NCBI GenBank assembly: GCA_019801415.1
Contig: JAHVJD010000006.1
Span: 62,001-126,000, forward strand
Reading direction: 5' to 3'
Length of the DNA: 64,000 nucleotides
DNA from: Nocardioides marinus
GTDB lineage: Bacteria > Pseudomonadota > Alphaproteobacteria > Rhodobacterales > Rhodobacteraceae
The notes beneath the pieces are model-generated. The model saw nothing but the letters and a program-made list of their open reading frames with translations. It ran no database searches and had not been told where the DNA came from. The position numbers were made by a program, and so were the translations under genes. Of this stretch, positions 25,738 to 35,132 are shown one piece after another. Each line of letters opens with the position of its first letter. The stretch's first letter is position 1.

Positions 25738-27244
25738 CCCATTGTTCGACCGTCTGTTCGGCATCCATGCTGGCAAGGCGACACCATTCCTGCATTTGCC
25801 GGACGGTGAGATCGTGACACACCAAGATTTTCTGGGCCGCGCGGCGCAAATCGCCAATGTGTTCGCCCAAACGGGCCTGGAGCCGGGGGATCGGGTCGCG
25901 GCGCAGGTCGAAAAATCGCCGGAAGCGCTGGCGCTATACGCCGCTTGTGTGCAGGCCGGGTTGATCTTCCTGCCGCTGAACACGGCCTATACCGCCGACG
26001 AGCTGACTTACTTCATAGAAAACAGCGGTGCCTCCGTGGTGGTCTGCGATGGCCGCCGCGAAGCGACGTTGGCCCCGATTGCCAAACGGCTCGGCGCGGC
26101 GGTGGAAACGCTCAACGGCGACGGCTCTGGCACATTGATGGACCAAGCCGCCGCCATGCCGCTGGCCTTTTCCACGGTGGATCGGGAGGGCGATGATCTC
26201 GCCGCGTTTCTTTATACCTCGGGGACGACAGGGCGCTCCAAGGGGGCGATGCTGACGCAGGATAACCTGCTGTCCAATGCAGAAACCCTGGTGCGGGAAT
26301 GGCGTTTCACCGACAGCGACGTCCTGCTTCATGCGCTGCCGATTTTTCACACCCACGGTTTGTTCGTCGCGAGCAACGTCACCTTGGCGGCGGGGGGCAG
26401 CATGATCTTTCTGCCGAAGTTCGATGTCGACGTCGTGCTGGAGAAGTTGCCGCAAGCCACCACCATGATGGGGGTGCCGACGTTCTACACGCGCCTTCTG
26501 GGCGACGACCGGTTCACCCGAGAGCTCGCAGAACCGATGCGGCTGTTCATCTCCGGCTCGGCACCGCTGCTGGCGGAAACCCATGTCCAGTTCGAACAGC
26601 GGACCGGTCACCGCATTCTGGAACGCTACGGGATGACAGAGACCAATATGAACACTTCCAACCCCTATGACGGGGAGCGCCGCGCAGGCACGGTTGGGTT
26701 TCCCCTGCCGGGTGTCGAGCTAAAGATCACGGATGCCGAAAGTGGCGAGGTCTTGCCGCAGGGGGAAATCGGCCAGATCGAGGTGCGCGGTCCGAATGTG
26801 TTCAAGGGCTACTGGCAGATGCCGGAAAAAACGGCGGCAGAATTGCGCGAAGACGGGTTCTTCATCACCGGCGATCTGGGGCGGATTGACGAAGACGGTT
26901 ATGTGCATATCGTTGGCCGCAACAAGGATCTGATCATTTCGGGTGGCTACAACATCTACCCCAAGGAGATAGAGCTGGTATTGGACGAGCAGCCCGGCGT
27001 ACTGGAAAGTGCGGTGATCGGCGTCCCACACCCTGATTTTGGCGAGACGGTGCTGGGAATCGTCGTACCCGTCCCCGGCCAGTCCCCGGATCTGGAAGCC
27101 ATGACGGTGGCGGTGCAGCAGTCGTTGGCGCGGTTCAAACATCCACGGAAGTTGATCCTGCTTGATGAGTTGCCGCGCAACACCATGGGCAAGGTGCAGA
27201 AGAACATCCTCCGAGAGCGATACAAGGATATGTTCGTCGGTTGA
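25730..27244 (+). CDS. matB: Malonyl-CoA synthetase MatB
   Basis: A 504-residue acyl-adenylate-forming enzyme making malonyl-CoA from malonate, ATP and CoA. A P-loop-like motif LYTSGTTGRSKGAM, the YGMTETNMN block, TGDLGRIDEDGYVHIVGRNK, and the C-terminal Lys in PRNTMGKVQK are present. The ATG at 25730 lies inside the end of matA. Length and order (decarboxylase then synthetase after TRAP genes) match known malonate operons. Last gene of the unit. Confidence 0.93.
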   Translation: MANPLFDRLFGIHAGKATPFLHLPDGEIVTHQDFLGRAAQIANVFAQTGLEPGDRVAAQVEKSPEALALYAACVQAGLIFLPLNTAYTADELTYFIENSGASVVVCDGRREATLAPIAKRLGAAVETLNGDGSGTLMDQAAAMPLAFSTVDREGDDLAAFLYTSGTTGRSKGAMLTQDNLLSNAETLVREWRFTDSDVLLHALPIFHTHGLFVASNVTLAAGGSMIFLPKFDVDVVLEKLPQATTMMGVPTFYTRLLGDDRFTRELAEPMRLFISGSAPLLAETHVQFEQRTGHRILERYGMTETNMNTSNPYDGERRAGTVGFPLPGVELKITDAESGEVLPQGEIGQIEVRGPNVFKGYWQMPEKTAAELREDGFFITGDLGRIDEDGYVHIVGRNKDLIISGGYNIYPKEIELVLDEQPGVLESAVIGVPHPDFGETVLGIVVPVPGQSPDLEAMTVAVQQSLARFKHPRKLILLDELPRNTMGKVQKNILRERYKDMFVG

Positions 27245-27386
27245 TTTCCGTCGGGAGGCAGTCGGGCAGGGCGCCGCCCAGCCCCCCCAACCCGAAGCTG
27301 AGACTGGTTTGACGAGGGCGGTGTCGGGTGCGAACAGGTGGGCCATGTGTTCCGCTCCTTCCGTCGGTACCCACAGGCCATGACAA
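27245..27386. other. Intergenic spacer after matB with GC-rich hairpin
   Basis: A near-perfect dyad GGGCAGGGCG / CGCCCAGCCC lies at 27264-27284 with one mismatch and almost no loop. No T-run follows. It may end the malonate transcript. No gene is supported before the DctM-like remnant. Confidence 0.4.
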
Positions 27387-27626
27387 TTCAGGCAGGGTGT
27401 GCTGGTGATGGTCACCCTAGCCACCGGCTTGATAACGTCGCCGGTTGGGATCAACCTCTGTGTCGCAGCCAATGTGACCCCGCTGCCCATAGAACCCGTT
27501 GCGCGGGGCGGGCTGAAATTTCTGGTCGCTTGCCTTTTCGGCTTGGCGGTGATCGGGCTTGTGCCGCAACTGGCAACCCCGCTGCTGCAGACAGAAAACT
27601 ACCGAGATCGAGGAGACCTTTCATGA
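27387..27626 (+). pseudogene. C-terminal remnant of a TRAP large permease (DctM)
   Basis: About 79 codons are open after an in-frame TGA at 27381-27383. The translated segment (VTLATGLITSPVGINLCVAA, then NVTPLPIEPVARG and LFGLAVIGLVPQLAT) matches the last 70 residues of DctM proteins, including GLITSPVGINL, which parallels GLISPPVGLNL in matM. Only one to two helices of the usual 12-13 remain. No start with a ribosome binding site is evident; GTG 27399 is the first possible. Its stop overlaps the next ATG (ATGA, 27623-27626), the coupling expected of an intact permease-enzyme operon. It appears to be a deletion scar of a second TRAP system. Confidence 0.75.
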
Positions 27627-28375
27627 CCCAGAGAACTGCCATTGTCACCGGTGCCGCGCGCGGCATCGGCCTCGCCACCACCAGGCAATTTCTGGCAGAG
27701 GGGCGGCGCGTCGCCATGATCGACCGCGACTCCGAGGCCCTGATGGCCGAAGCCTCGCAGATGGAGGGTGTGTTGCCGATCGTCTGTGACGTGTCAAAGC
27801 CGGACGAGGTGGCGAACATGATTGATGCCTGCGCTGCGCAACTCGGTCGTATCGATGCCCTGGTGAACAATGCCGGCGTCGCGGATTTCGGCCCGATCGA
27901 GGAAACCGGCTTTGATCGCTGGCGCCGCGTGATGGCAACCAATCTCGACGGTGTCTTCTTGTGCTCGCAGGCCGCAATTCCGCACCTCAGGGAAACCCGC
28001 GGGGCCATTGTCAACATTGCCTCGATATCTGGGCTGCGTGCCTCGACGCTGCGGGTAGCCTACGGGACTTCCAAGGCTGCTGTGATCCATTTGACACAAC
28101 AACAGGCGGTGGAACTGGGAGAGTACGGAATCCGCGCAAACTGCGTTGCGCCGGGGCCCGTGCGCACCAAGCTGGCGATGGCGGTTCACAGTCAGGAGAT
28201 CATTGACGCTTATCACGACGCCATCCCCTTGAACCGATACGGTACCGAGGACGAAATCGCTTCGGTGATCGTGTTCCTGTGTTCGGAAAAGGCCAGCTAC
28301 GTGACGGGGCAGACCATTGCCTCGGACGGTGGGTTTCAGGCTACCGGTGTCGGGCTGCCTGCGTTGCGGCGCTGA
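27623..28375 (+). CDS. Short-chain dehydrogenase/reductase
   Basis: A 250-residue classical SDR. The NAD(P) motif TGAARGIG is at residues 9-16 and NNAG at 82-85. The catalytic residues Ser134, Tyr147 and Lys151 (VAYGTSK) have the normal spacing. Asp34 after the second beta strand (AMIDRD) favours NAD over NADP. ATG 27623 has AGGAG (27611-27615) upstream and overlaps the stop of the DctM remnant, so it was probably the enzyme of a lost TRAP-linked operon. Substrate unknown. Confidence 0.88.
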   Translation: MTQRTAIVTGAARGIGLATTRQFLAEGRRVAMIDRDSEALMAEASQMEGVLPIVCDVSKPDEVANMIDACAAQLGRIDALVNNAGVADFGPIEETGFDRWRRVMATNLDGVFLCSQAAIPHLRETRGAIVNIASISGLRASTLRVAYGTSKAAVIHLTQQQAVELGEYGIRANCVAPGPVRTKLAMAVHSQEIIDAYHDAIPLNRYGTEDEIASVIVFLCSEKASYVTGQTIASDGGFQATGVGLPALRR

Positions 28376-28727
28376 GCCAAACCGAACACTGTGTATCGCT
28401 GCACGCCGGCCGTGCAGCATCTCACGATATTCACGCGCTTCTGTGATCTGTTTCATAGTCGGTTACCGTGCGTGACATGCTAATCCCACGGCAAACGGGC
28501 GATCCTGAGATTGGGTCGCCCGCGTCGACGCTTCGTTGTCCGGTCTGCGCGCCGGATTGCATCAACTGAAATGGGACAGCAGCCGTGAGCCTGCCGCAGA
28601 AGACCGCCCCGTCGGGCTGTGCCAGTTGGTTGGAACCTGCGTTCCGGCCGAGGCGCTGTCTGTCCCTGCACATCCAGACCATATGGGTCGATTTCAAGCA
28701 CCGCGCGGCGGTTGCCGGGAGAAAACC
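28376..28727. other. Intergenic region upstream of the RND operon
   Basis: A perfect 8-bp hairpin (GCTGCACG at 28398-28405, complement 28411-28418, 5-base loop, no T-run) lies 22 bases after the SDR stop and may be its terminator. The rest should hold the promoter of the RND operon, but no clear boxes or operator were found. No local regulator gene is present. Confidence 0.45.
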
Positions 28728-29888
28728 ATGAATTTGCTTTGCAACATAATGCGACTGTCAAAAGGGACAGCTGCGGTCCTGTTGGCACTTGCCGCGGCTG
28801 CGGCCACGGCGCAGGAAGGACGCCCGCCCCAGCCCGTGACCGTGGTAACTCTGCAATCCGAGGACGTGACGCTGACTTCGGAGCTGCCGGGGCGGGTTGT
28901 GGCGCTCGGGGTCGCGGAAGTTCGCCCGCAAGTGTCTGGCATCATCGTTGAACGGCTGTTCCAGGAAGGTGGCCTGGTTGCCGCGGGCGATCCGTTGTAT
29001 CGCATCGATGATGCGATCTACAAGGCGCGCGTTGCCCAGGCCCGGGCCAGCGTAGCCCAGGCTAAGGCAAATCTGACGGCTGCGGAAAAAGAGGAAAAGC
29101 GCCTTGCGGAATTGTTCCAGCGCGGCGTTGCCAGCCAGCAGGCGATCGACGATTCCGTGGCTGCGCGTGATGCTGCGCGCGCCGGTCTCTTGGTGGCTGA
29201 AGCGCAACTGCAGGCGGCTGAGATCGATCTTGAACACACGGTTATCAAGGCCCCCCTGTCCGGGCGAGTGGGGCGAGCCCTCACCACTCAAGGCGCGCTG
29301 GTGACCGCGCAACAGGCAGACGCGCTGGCGGTTATCCGGGAGATCGACAGTGTCTACGTGGATGTCACGGCCTCGACCACCGATGTGCTGCGCTATTCCC
29401 GTGCCAGAGACGAGAGGGAAAAGGGTGCCAACGAACCTGCCCTGGACCCGACTGTAACGCTGACCCTTGCAGACGGGATGAGTTTCGAACATCGCGGAAC
29501 GCTTCTGGCCGCTGAGCCGCAAGTTGACCCGCAGACCGGTGTGGCAGTTCTGCGGCTGAAATTTCCCAACCCGGACGAATTGTTGCTGCCGGGCATGTAC
29601 GTAAAGGCACATGTGCCGGTGGGTCTGGCCCACAATGTTGTTCTGGCACCGCAACGTGGCGTCGGGCGGGATCGAAGGGGCCAGCCGACGGCTATGGTCG
29701 TGAACGATGACAACGTGGTGGAGGCACGCGTGCTGACGGTGCTGGGGACTCGGGGAAGTGACTGGATCGTCTCAGAGGGGCTAGCGGCAGGTGATCGTCT
29801 GATTGTTGCGGGTCTGCAAAAGATTGCCCCCGGCGCGATGGTCGCTCCGGAAGAATTCCACACCGCTGCCCTGGCATCGCAACATTAG
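28728..29888 (+). CDS. RND efflux periplasmic adaptor (membrane-fusion protein)
   Basis: A 386-residue AcrA/MexA-type adaptor. An N-terminal signal sequence (hydrophobic AAVLLALAAAAATAQ) is followed by the lipoyl half-motif (EVRPQVSGIIVERLFQEGGL), an alpha-helical hairpin (about residues 100-180) and the second lipoyl half (TVIKAPLSGRVGRALTTQGA). No lipobox was seen, so it is probably not lipidated. ATG 28728 has CGGGAGA upstream; ATG 28749 is an alternative. It links the RND pump to an outer-membrane channel that must come from elsewhere. Confidence 0.92.
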   Translation: MNLLCNIMRLSKGTAAVLLALAAAAATAQEGRPPQPVTVVTLQSEDVTLTSELPGRVVALGVAEVRPQVSGIIVERLFQEGGLVAAGDPLYRIDDAIYKARVAQARASVAQAKANLTAAEKEEKRLAELFQRGVASQQAIDDSVAARDAARAGLLVAEAQLQAAEIDLEHTVIKAPLSGRVGRALTTQGALVTAQQADALAVIREIDSVYVDVTASTTDVLRYSRARDEREKGANEPALDPTVTLTLADGMSFEHRGTLLAAEPQVDPQTGVAVLRLKFPNPDELLLPGMYVKAHVPVGLAHNVVLAPQRGVGRDRRGQPTAMVVNDDNVVEARVLTVLGTRGSDWIVSEGLAAGDRLIVAGLQKIAPGAMVAPEEFHTAALASQH

Positions 29889-29924
29889 GCCGCGGATCGC
29901 CAGAGCATTTGGCAAGGATAAGAA

Positions 29925-32900
29925 ATGGCACGTTATTTCATTGACCGCCCGGTTTTTGCCTGGGTGATTTCGATCCTCCTGATGGGGGTCGGGGTTTTGG
30001 CCGTCATGGTGTTGCCGGTGGCGCAATATCCGCAGATCGCGCCGCCGACGGTGGAGGTGAGCGCCAGCTATCCCGGCGCTTCGGCCCAGACGGTGAACAA
30101 TACCGTCACCCAGGTAATCGAAGAGCAGATGACCGGGCTCGACGGTCTGCGCTACATCAATTCCTCGTCGACCTCTACCGGCTCCGCGTCGGTGACACTG
30201 ACCTTCGAGACGGGGACCGATCCGGACATCGCGCAGGTCCAGGTTCAGAACAAGCTCAGCCAAGCCACGCCGCTACTGCCCGAAGCCGTGCAGCGGCAGG
30301 GGGTGACGGTGCGCAAATCTTCCGGCGGTTTCCTCCTGGTTGCGGCACTGGTGTCGACCGATGGGCGGCTGGATGCCGTTGATCTGTCGGACTACATGGT
30401 GTCGAGCATGGTCGACGAGTTCAGCCGCCTTGAAGGTGTTGGGGATGTACAGGTTTTCGGGGCGCAATATGCCATGCGGATCTGGCTCAACCCCGAGCAA
30501 TTGGCGGCATTCGAACTTAGCCCTGGGGATATCGTCCAGGCTGTTTCGCGTGAGAACGCTCAGGTCTCGGCGGGGGCCTTCGGCTCCTTGCCGGCGGTCG
30601 AGGGCCAGGCGCTGAACGCGACCATCACGGCCCAGTCTTTGCTGTCGACACCGGAAGACTTCGAGCAGATCGTGGTGCGCGCCGAGACGGACGGCGGACT
30701 TGTCCTGCTGCGTGACGTCGCGCGTGTGGAGATCGGTGCCGAGAACTACACAACATCGGCCCGTTTCAACGGCTCGCCAACGGCTGGCATGGCGATCCAG
30801 CTCGCGTCCGGTGCCAATGCTCTGGAAACCGCTGAGCGGGTGAAGGCGCGGCTGGAGGAAGTCTCACAATTCTTCCCGGAAGGCGTGGAATATGTGGTGC
30901 CTTATGACACTACGCCTTTTGTGAAGATCTCGATCGAAGAGGTGGTGAAAACCCTGTTCGAGGCAATTGTGCTGGTGTTCCTTGTGATGTTCCTGTTCCT
31001 GCAGAACCTGCGGGCCACGCTGATCCCGACGCTGGCGGTGCCGGTGGTGCTGCTGGGAACATTCGGGGTGATGGCGGTCTTTGGATTTTCCATCAACACC
31101 TTGACGATGCTGGCCATGGTGCTGGCGATCGGCCTGTTGGTGGATGATGCCATTGTCGTGGTCGAAAACGTTGAACGGATCATGGAGGAAGAAGGCCTTG
31201 ATCCGGTAGCAGCCACCCGCAAATCGATGGGGCAGATTACCGGCGCGTTGATCGGTATCGCGCTGGTGCTCTCGGCCGTTTTCGTGCCGATGGCGTTCTT
31301 TGGCGGGTCAACCGGGGTAATCTATCAACAGTTCGCGATCACCATCGTCTCGGCGATGATGTTGTCCGTTGTGGTGGCGTTGACGCTGACTCCGGCCCTC
31401 TGTGCCACGATGTTGCGAAAGCCGGACCATGCGGCCAGAGCCCGCGGCGTCTTTGGCCTGTTCAACCGGGCGTTCGATCGACTGACCCGCGGCTATGGGG
31501 CGACCGTTGGCTATGTCATCCGCCGCCCGCTGCGCATTGGGGTGCTGTACCTGATGATCGGCGCGCTGATGGTGGGCCTGTTCCTGCGCACCCCGACCGG
31601 GTTCTTGCCGGAAGAAGATCAGGGCATCCTGTTTACCCTGGTCCAGGGGCCAACCGGCAGCACGGCCGAGGCTACCGAAGACGTGCTCAAGCGTTTGGAA
31701 ACCCATTACCTTGAAACCGAGGCTGATAACGTGAGCTCATTGTTCACCGTGCGTGGTTTCAGTTTCGCCGGGCAGGGCCAGAACATGGGTCTCGCCTTTG
31801 TGAGCCTCAAGGACTGGGACGAGCGCAGCACGCCGGACCGCAGCGCTCAGGCGATTGCGGGACGGGCCTTTGGGGTCTTTTCCCAGATCCGTGAAGCATT
31901 TGTCTTTCCGATCGTGCCACCCGCGGTGATCGAGCTGGGCAACGTCAGCGGTTTTGATTTCTACCTGCAGGCCCGTAACGGCCAGACGCACGAGGAGCTT
32001 GTCGCGGCGCGCAATCAGCTTATGGGACTGGCGGCGCAAAGCAGCAAGATCGCCTCGATCCGTCCGAACGGGTTGGAAGATGCGGCGCAGTTCAATCTGG
32101 ATGTGGACTGGCGGGCTGCGGGGGCCATGGGCCTGTCCGCCACCGATGTGGGTGACCTGCTTTCGGTTGCCTGGGCGGGCCGCTACGTGAACGACTTTCT
32201 CGACCGGGGGCGGATCAAGCGTGTCTATGTACAGGGCGATGCGCCCTACCGCATGGTGCCCGAGGACATCGAACAATGGCGTGTTCGCAATGCGTCCGGC
32301 GGTATGGTGCCTTTCTCCAACTTCGCCAAGGCCAGCTGGCAGTTCGGACCGCAGGGGCTTTACCGGTACAACGGCGTGGCCGCCATTCAGTTGCAGGGTA
32401 GCCCGGCTGCCGGTGTGACCACCGGGGAGGCGATGGCCGAAATCGAAGCGCTGGTGGAACAGTTGCCACCGGGCTTCCAGGTTGCCTGGACCGGGTTGTC
32501 GCTGGAGGAGCGGGAGGCCGGGGATCAGGCCGCACTCCTCTATGCGCTGTCACTCGCCGCGGTCTTCCTCTGTCTCGCGGCCTTGTATGAAAGCTGGTCA
32601 ATTCCTTTTGCCGTAATGCTGGCGATGCCGATCGGGGTGGTTGGTGCCCTAGTGGGCGCGTGGACCGGGGGTTTCGAAAACGGCGTCTATTTCCAAGTGG
32701 CGCTGCTGACTGTGATTGGCCTGACCGGCAAGAACGCGATTTTGATCGTCGAATTTGCCCGTGACAAGGTCGAGGCCGGCGAGGCCTTGCTGGCGGCGGT
32801 GGCAGATGCCTCGCAACAGCGTTTCCGTCCGATCCTGATGACGTCCATGGCGTTTTCGCTTGGTGTCCTGCCGCTGGTCCTGTCGTCCGGGGCCGGGGCA

Positions 32901-33041
32901 GGTGGTCGCACGGCAATGGGCTCCGGTGTCATGGGCGGCGTCATTTCAGCCACTGTTCTGGGTGTGCTGTTCGTACCGCTGTTTTTTGTCGTGATCCATC
33001 GCTTGACCCGTCTGAGGCAGAAGAGTCCATCGGTCGCCTGA
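29925..33041 (+). CDS. RND (HAE1) multidrug efflux pump, AcrB/MexB-like
   Basis: A 1038-residue inner-membrane pump of normal length. The start MARYFIDRPVFAWVISILLM is characteristic. TM4 has the proton-relay Asp pair (GLLVDDAIVVVENVERI) and TM10 the conserved Lys (GLTGKNAILIVEFA). Two large periplasmic domains are intact. It lies 36 bases after the adaptor. No TolC-like gene or TetR regulator adjoins it. Exports hydrophobic or amphiphilic toxicants; substrate range cannot be predicted. Confidence 0.94.
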   Translation: MARYFIDRPVFAWVISILLMGVGVLAVMVLPVAQYPQIAPPTVEVSASYPGASAQTVNNTVTQVIEEQMTGLDGLRYINSSSTSTGSASVTLTFETGTDPDIAQVQVQNKLSQATPLLPEAVQRQGVTVRKSSGGFLLVAALVSTDGRLDAVDLSDYMVSSMVDEFSRLEGVGDVQVFGAQYAMRIWLNPEQLAAFELSPGDIVQAVSRENAQVSAGAFGSLPAVEGQALNATITAQSLLSTPEDFEQIVVRAETDGGLVLLRDVARVEIGAENYTTSARFNGSPTAGMAIQLASGANALETAERVKARLEEVSQFFPEGVEYVVPYDTTPFVKISIEEVVKTLFEAIVLVFLVMFLFLQNLRATLIPTLAVPVVLLGTFGVMAVFGFSINTLTMLAMVLAIGLLVDDAIVVVENVERIMEEEGLDPVAATRKSMGQITGALIGIALVLSAVFVPMAFFGGSTGVIYQQFAITIVSAMMLSVVVALTLTPALCATMLRKPDHAARARGVFGLFNRAFDRLTRGYGATVGYVIRRPLRIGVLYLMIGALMVGLFLRTPTGFLPEEDQGILFTLVQGPTGSTAEATEDVLKRLETHYLETEADNVSSLFTVRGFSFAGQGQNMGLAFVSLKDWDERSTPDRSAQAIAGRAFGVFSQIREAFVFPIVPPAVIELGNVSGFDFYLQARNGQTHEELVAARNQLMGLAAQSSKIASIRPNGLEDAAQFNLDVDWRAAGAMGLSATDVGDLLSVAWAGRYVNDFLDRGRIKRVYVQGDAPYRMVPEDIEQWRVRNASGGMVPFSNFAKASWQFGPQGLYRYNGVAAIQLQGSPAAGVTTGEAMAEIEALVEQLPPGFQVAWTGLSLEEREAGDQAALLYALSLAAVFLCLAALYESWSIPFAVMLAMPIGVVGALVGAWTGGFENGVYFQVALLTVIGLTGKNAILIVEFARDKVEAGEALLAAVADASQQRFRPILMTSMAFSLGVLPLVLSSGAGAGGRTAMGSGVMGGVISATVLGVLFVPLFFVVIHRLTRLRQKSPSVA

Positions 33042-33068
33042 TGTCTACGCGGCCTGGATTGGCTGTAT

Positions 33069-33104
33069 AAAAAGAGCCAGACCTGCCTCGCGCCGGTCTG
33101 GCTC
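33069..33104 (-). terminator. Terminator downstream of the divergent galactoside ATPase, also behind the RND gene
   Basis: A perfect 10-bp stem (GAGCCAGACC at 33074-33083, complement 33095-33104) with an 11-base loop. On the - strand it is followed by TTTTT (33073-33069), so it is a proper intrinsic terminator for the leftward ATPase gene. The hairpin may also stop rightward RND transcripts. Confidence 0.85.
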
Positions 33105-33155
33105 ATCCTGAATATGCCGTGGTGCCAATGCGGCAAACCCCGCGACAGGTTGGAG

Positions 33156-34214
33156 TTATCGCAGCCGATTTTCTGTCGTTGCATCAAACAGGAAGACATC
33201 GTCGTCGGAAAAGTCCAGGCGGACCGACGCGCCCTCTTCCAAGCTGTCTTCGCCGCGGGTCTCGACAATGATCTTGGAACCATCAGCGCAGATCAGGTGA
33301 TCGTAGGCAACCGCGCCCAAACGTTCGCGCAGCTCCAGTGTCGCGGGCCCCTGCGGGCTGACCGTTATGTGCTGTGGTCGCAGACCGACGATGACCTTGG
33401 CGCCATCGGCTGGCAGTGCGATGGGGGTGATGATTTCCCGGCCGCCAAAGGCCGCGACGGTGACCTTGCCACCGCGCACTTCGCCTTCGACGAAGTTCAT
33501 GCTGGGCGAGCCAATGAAACCCGCGACGAACCGATTGTCAGGATCGTTGTAGAGATCCATCGGCTTGCCGACCTGCTCGACCCGACCGGCCCGCAGCACC
33601 ACGATCTTGTCGGCGAGTGTCATCGCCTCGACCTGGTCGTGGGTCACATAGATCATGGTCGCGCCGATTTCCTTGTGCAGCCGGGCGATTTCAACCCGCA
33701 TATCAACCCGCAGTTCGGCATCCAGGTTGGACAACGGTTCATCAAACAGAAAGACCTCCGGGCCGCGCACGATCGCCCGCCCGATGGCGACACGCTGGCG
33801 CTGGCCGCCGGACAGTGCCTTGGGCTTGCGCTTCAGATACGGATCGAGCTTCAGGATGCGGGAGGCTTCGGCGACTTTGGCCTTTATCTCCTCCTTCGGA
33901 TGACCCGTCATCTTGAGGCCGAACCCCATGTTTTCCTCGACGGTCATATGGGGGTAAAGCGCATAGGACTGGAACACCATGGCCACACCACGTTCGGCGG
34001 CATCCAGATGGGTGACATCGCGGTTGCCGATGTGGATCTTGCCTGCAGTTGTTTCCTCCAGCCCTGCGACCATCCGCAACAGGGTGGACTTGCCACAACC
34101 CGAGGGTCCTACGAAGACGCAGAACTCGCCATCTTCGATCTCGAGGTTGACATCGAAGATGGTCTGGACTTCGCCGTATCTCTTTACAGCATTGGTCAAT
34201 GTGACGCCGGTCAT
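33156..34214 (-). CDS. CUT1-family ABC ATPase (UgpC/MsmK-like) for galactoside import
   Basis: A 352-residue ATPase: Walker [10 protein letters not shown], signature [14 protein letters not shown], Walker [18 protein letters not shown], switch [12 protein letters not shown] and a C-terminal TOBE region ([18 protein letters not shown] onward). The binding-protein and permease genes at 35203-38367 lack their own ATPase, and this gene is next to them in the divergent arm, so it should energise that importer. It follows the IclR gene after 56 bases, probably in one transcript. Confidence 0.9.
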   Translation of the reverse strand: MTGVTLTNAVKRYGEVQTIFDVNLEIEDGEFCVFVGPSGCGKSTLLRMVAGLEETTAGKIHIGNRDVTHLDAAERGVAMVFQSYALYPHMTVEENMGFGLKMTGHPKEEIKAKVAEASRILKLDPYLKRKPKALSGGQRQRVAIGRAIVRGPEVFLFDEPLSNLDAELRVDMRVEIARLHKEIGATMIYVTHDQVEAMTLADKIVVLRAGRVEQVGKPMDLYNDPDNRFVAGFIGSPSMNFVEGEVRGGKVTVAAFGGREIITPIALPADGAKVIVGLRPQHITVSPQGPATLELRERLGAVAYDHLICADGSKIIVETRGEDSLEEGASVRLDFSDDDVFLFDATTENRLR

Positions 34215-34270
34215 GCGTGTTTATCCTTTCTGCCGACGCGGGCGAATTCAGGCCCGGCGCCGCTCCTCCT

Positions 34271-35062
34271 TCAGGTGGGGAACTGCCAGTTTTCGGCAGC
34301 TTCCGCGATCTCTTGTGCTGTCTTCAAAAGCAGTGGCTGCAGCGCCATGAGCCCTTCCAGCGACTGTCGTTCGGTCGACGATGTGATTGACAGCCCCCCC
34401 ATGACCCGTCCCTTGGATGAAAGGATCGGTGCGGCGATGCAGATGATGCCGGGTTCATGTTCTTCGCGGTCAAAGGCAATGCCTTGCGTGCGGATGGCGT
34501 CGAGCTCGGCGCGGAAGGCGGCTTCGTCGCCCAAGGTGTGCGGCGTATGCCGGAAGAACGCCTGGCGGCGAATGGCATCCTCGCGGGCGTCGCCATCAAG
34601 ATGCGCGATCATCGCTTTGCCGACACCGGTGCAATAACCGGGGCCGATCTTGCCGGCCTGGCTGAACATTTCGATCGGGGTGCGGGCGTTGCGCTTGTCG
34701 ACGTAGAGCACCTGACCCCGGTCCAGCTGTGCCAGGTGGATGGTCTCCCCCACCTCTGTCGACAGGGCATCCAGATGCGCACGAGCGACCGGCGCGAGCG
34801 AGCTTTGCCGCCAGGCCGCATGCGCGAGGCGCACCAGCCGTAAACCGGGGGAATAAGCCTGCTGCTCGTCGTCGAAACAAAGCATCCCCTGATTCGTCAG
34901 CGTCTGGACCAATCGGTAGAGCGTGGCCTTGGGGTGCGGTGAGGCCGAGAGCAACTCGCCGAACCGCACAGGTCGCCCGTATTCGGCAACCTGGTCCAAA
35001 ACTTCCAAGGCTTTTCCGACGGTTCCGTCAGTGCCGCGCTGCGGCGTGTCCGGCGTTGCCAT
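34271..35062 (-). CDS. IclR-family regulator of the galactoside locus
   Basis: A 263-residue IclR protein: winged HTH at about residues 14-75 (VGKALEVLDQVAEYGRPVRF, then LLSASPHPKATLYRLVQTLT) and the effector domain with the family C-terminal block SAPILSSKGRVMGGLSITSS shifted to IAAPILSSKGRVMGGL. It is divergent from the galactoside operon, and nested palindromes with an IclR-like core lie between them. It probably responds to a galactose or galactonate intermediate. Co-transcribed with the ATPase gene. Confidence 0.87.
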   Translation of the reverse strand: MATPDTPQRGTDGTVGKALEVLDQVAEYGRPVRFGELLSASPHPKATLYRLVQTLTNQGMLCFDDEQQAYSPGLRLVRLAHAAWRQSSLAPVARAHLDALSTEVGETIHLAQLDRGQVLYVDKRNARTPIEMFSQAGKIGPGYCTGVGKAMIAHLDGDAREDAIRRQAFFRHTPHTLGDEAAFRAELDAIRTQGIAFDREEHEPGIICIAAPILSSKGRVMGGLSITSSTERQSLEGLMALQPLLLKTAQEIAEAAENWQFPT

Positions 35063-35132
35063 TGCTGTCCTCCCTTACGTCCCTGTCCCCGAAGGTGAAG
35101 AGACTGTTGACATTCATAGCCAAACTCTTCCA

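Noticed and set aside
27245-27386. Insertion sequence next to the DctM remnant
   Set aside because: No transposase fragment, terminal inverted repeat or target duplication could be seen.
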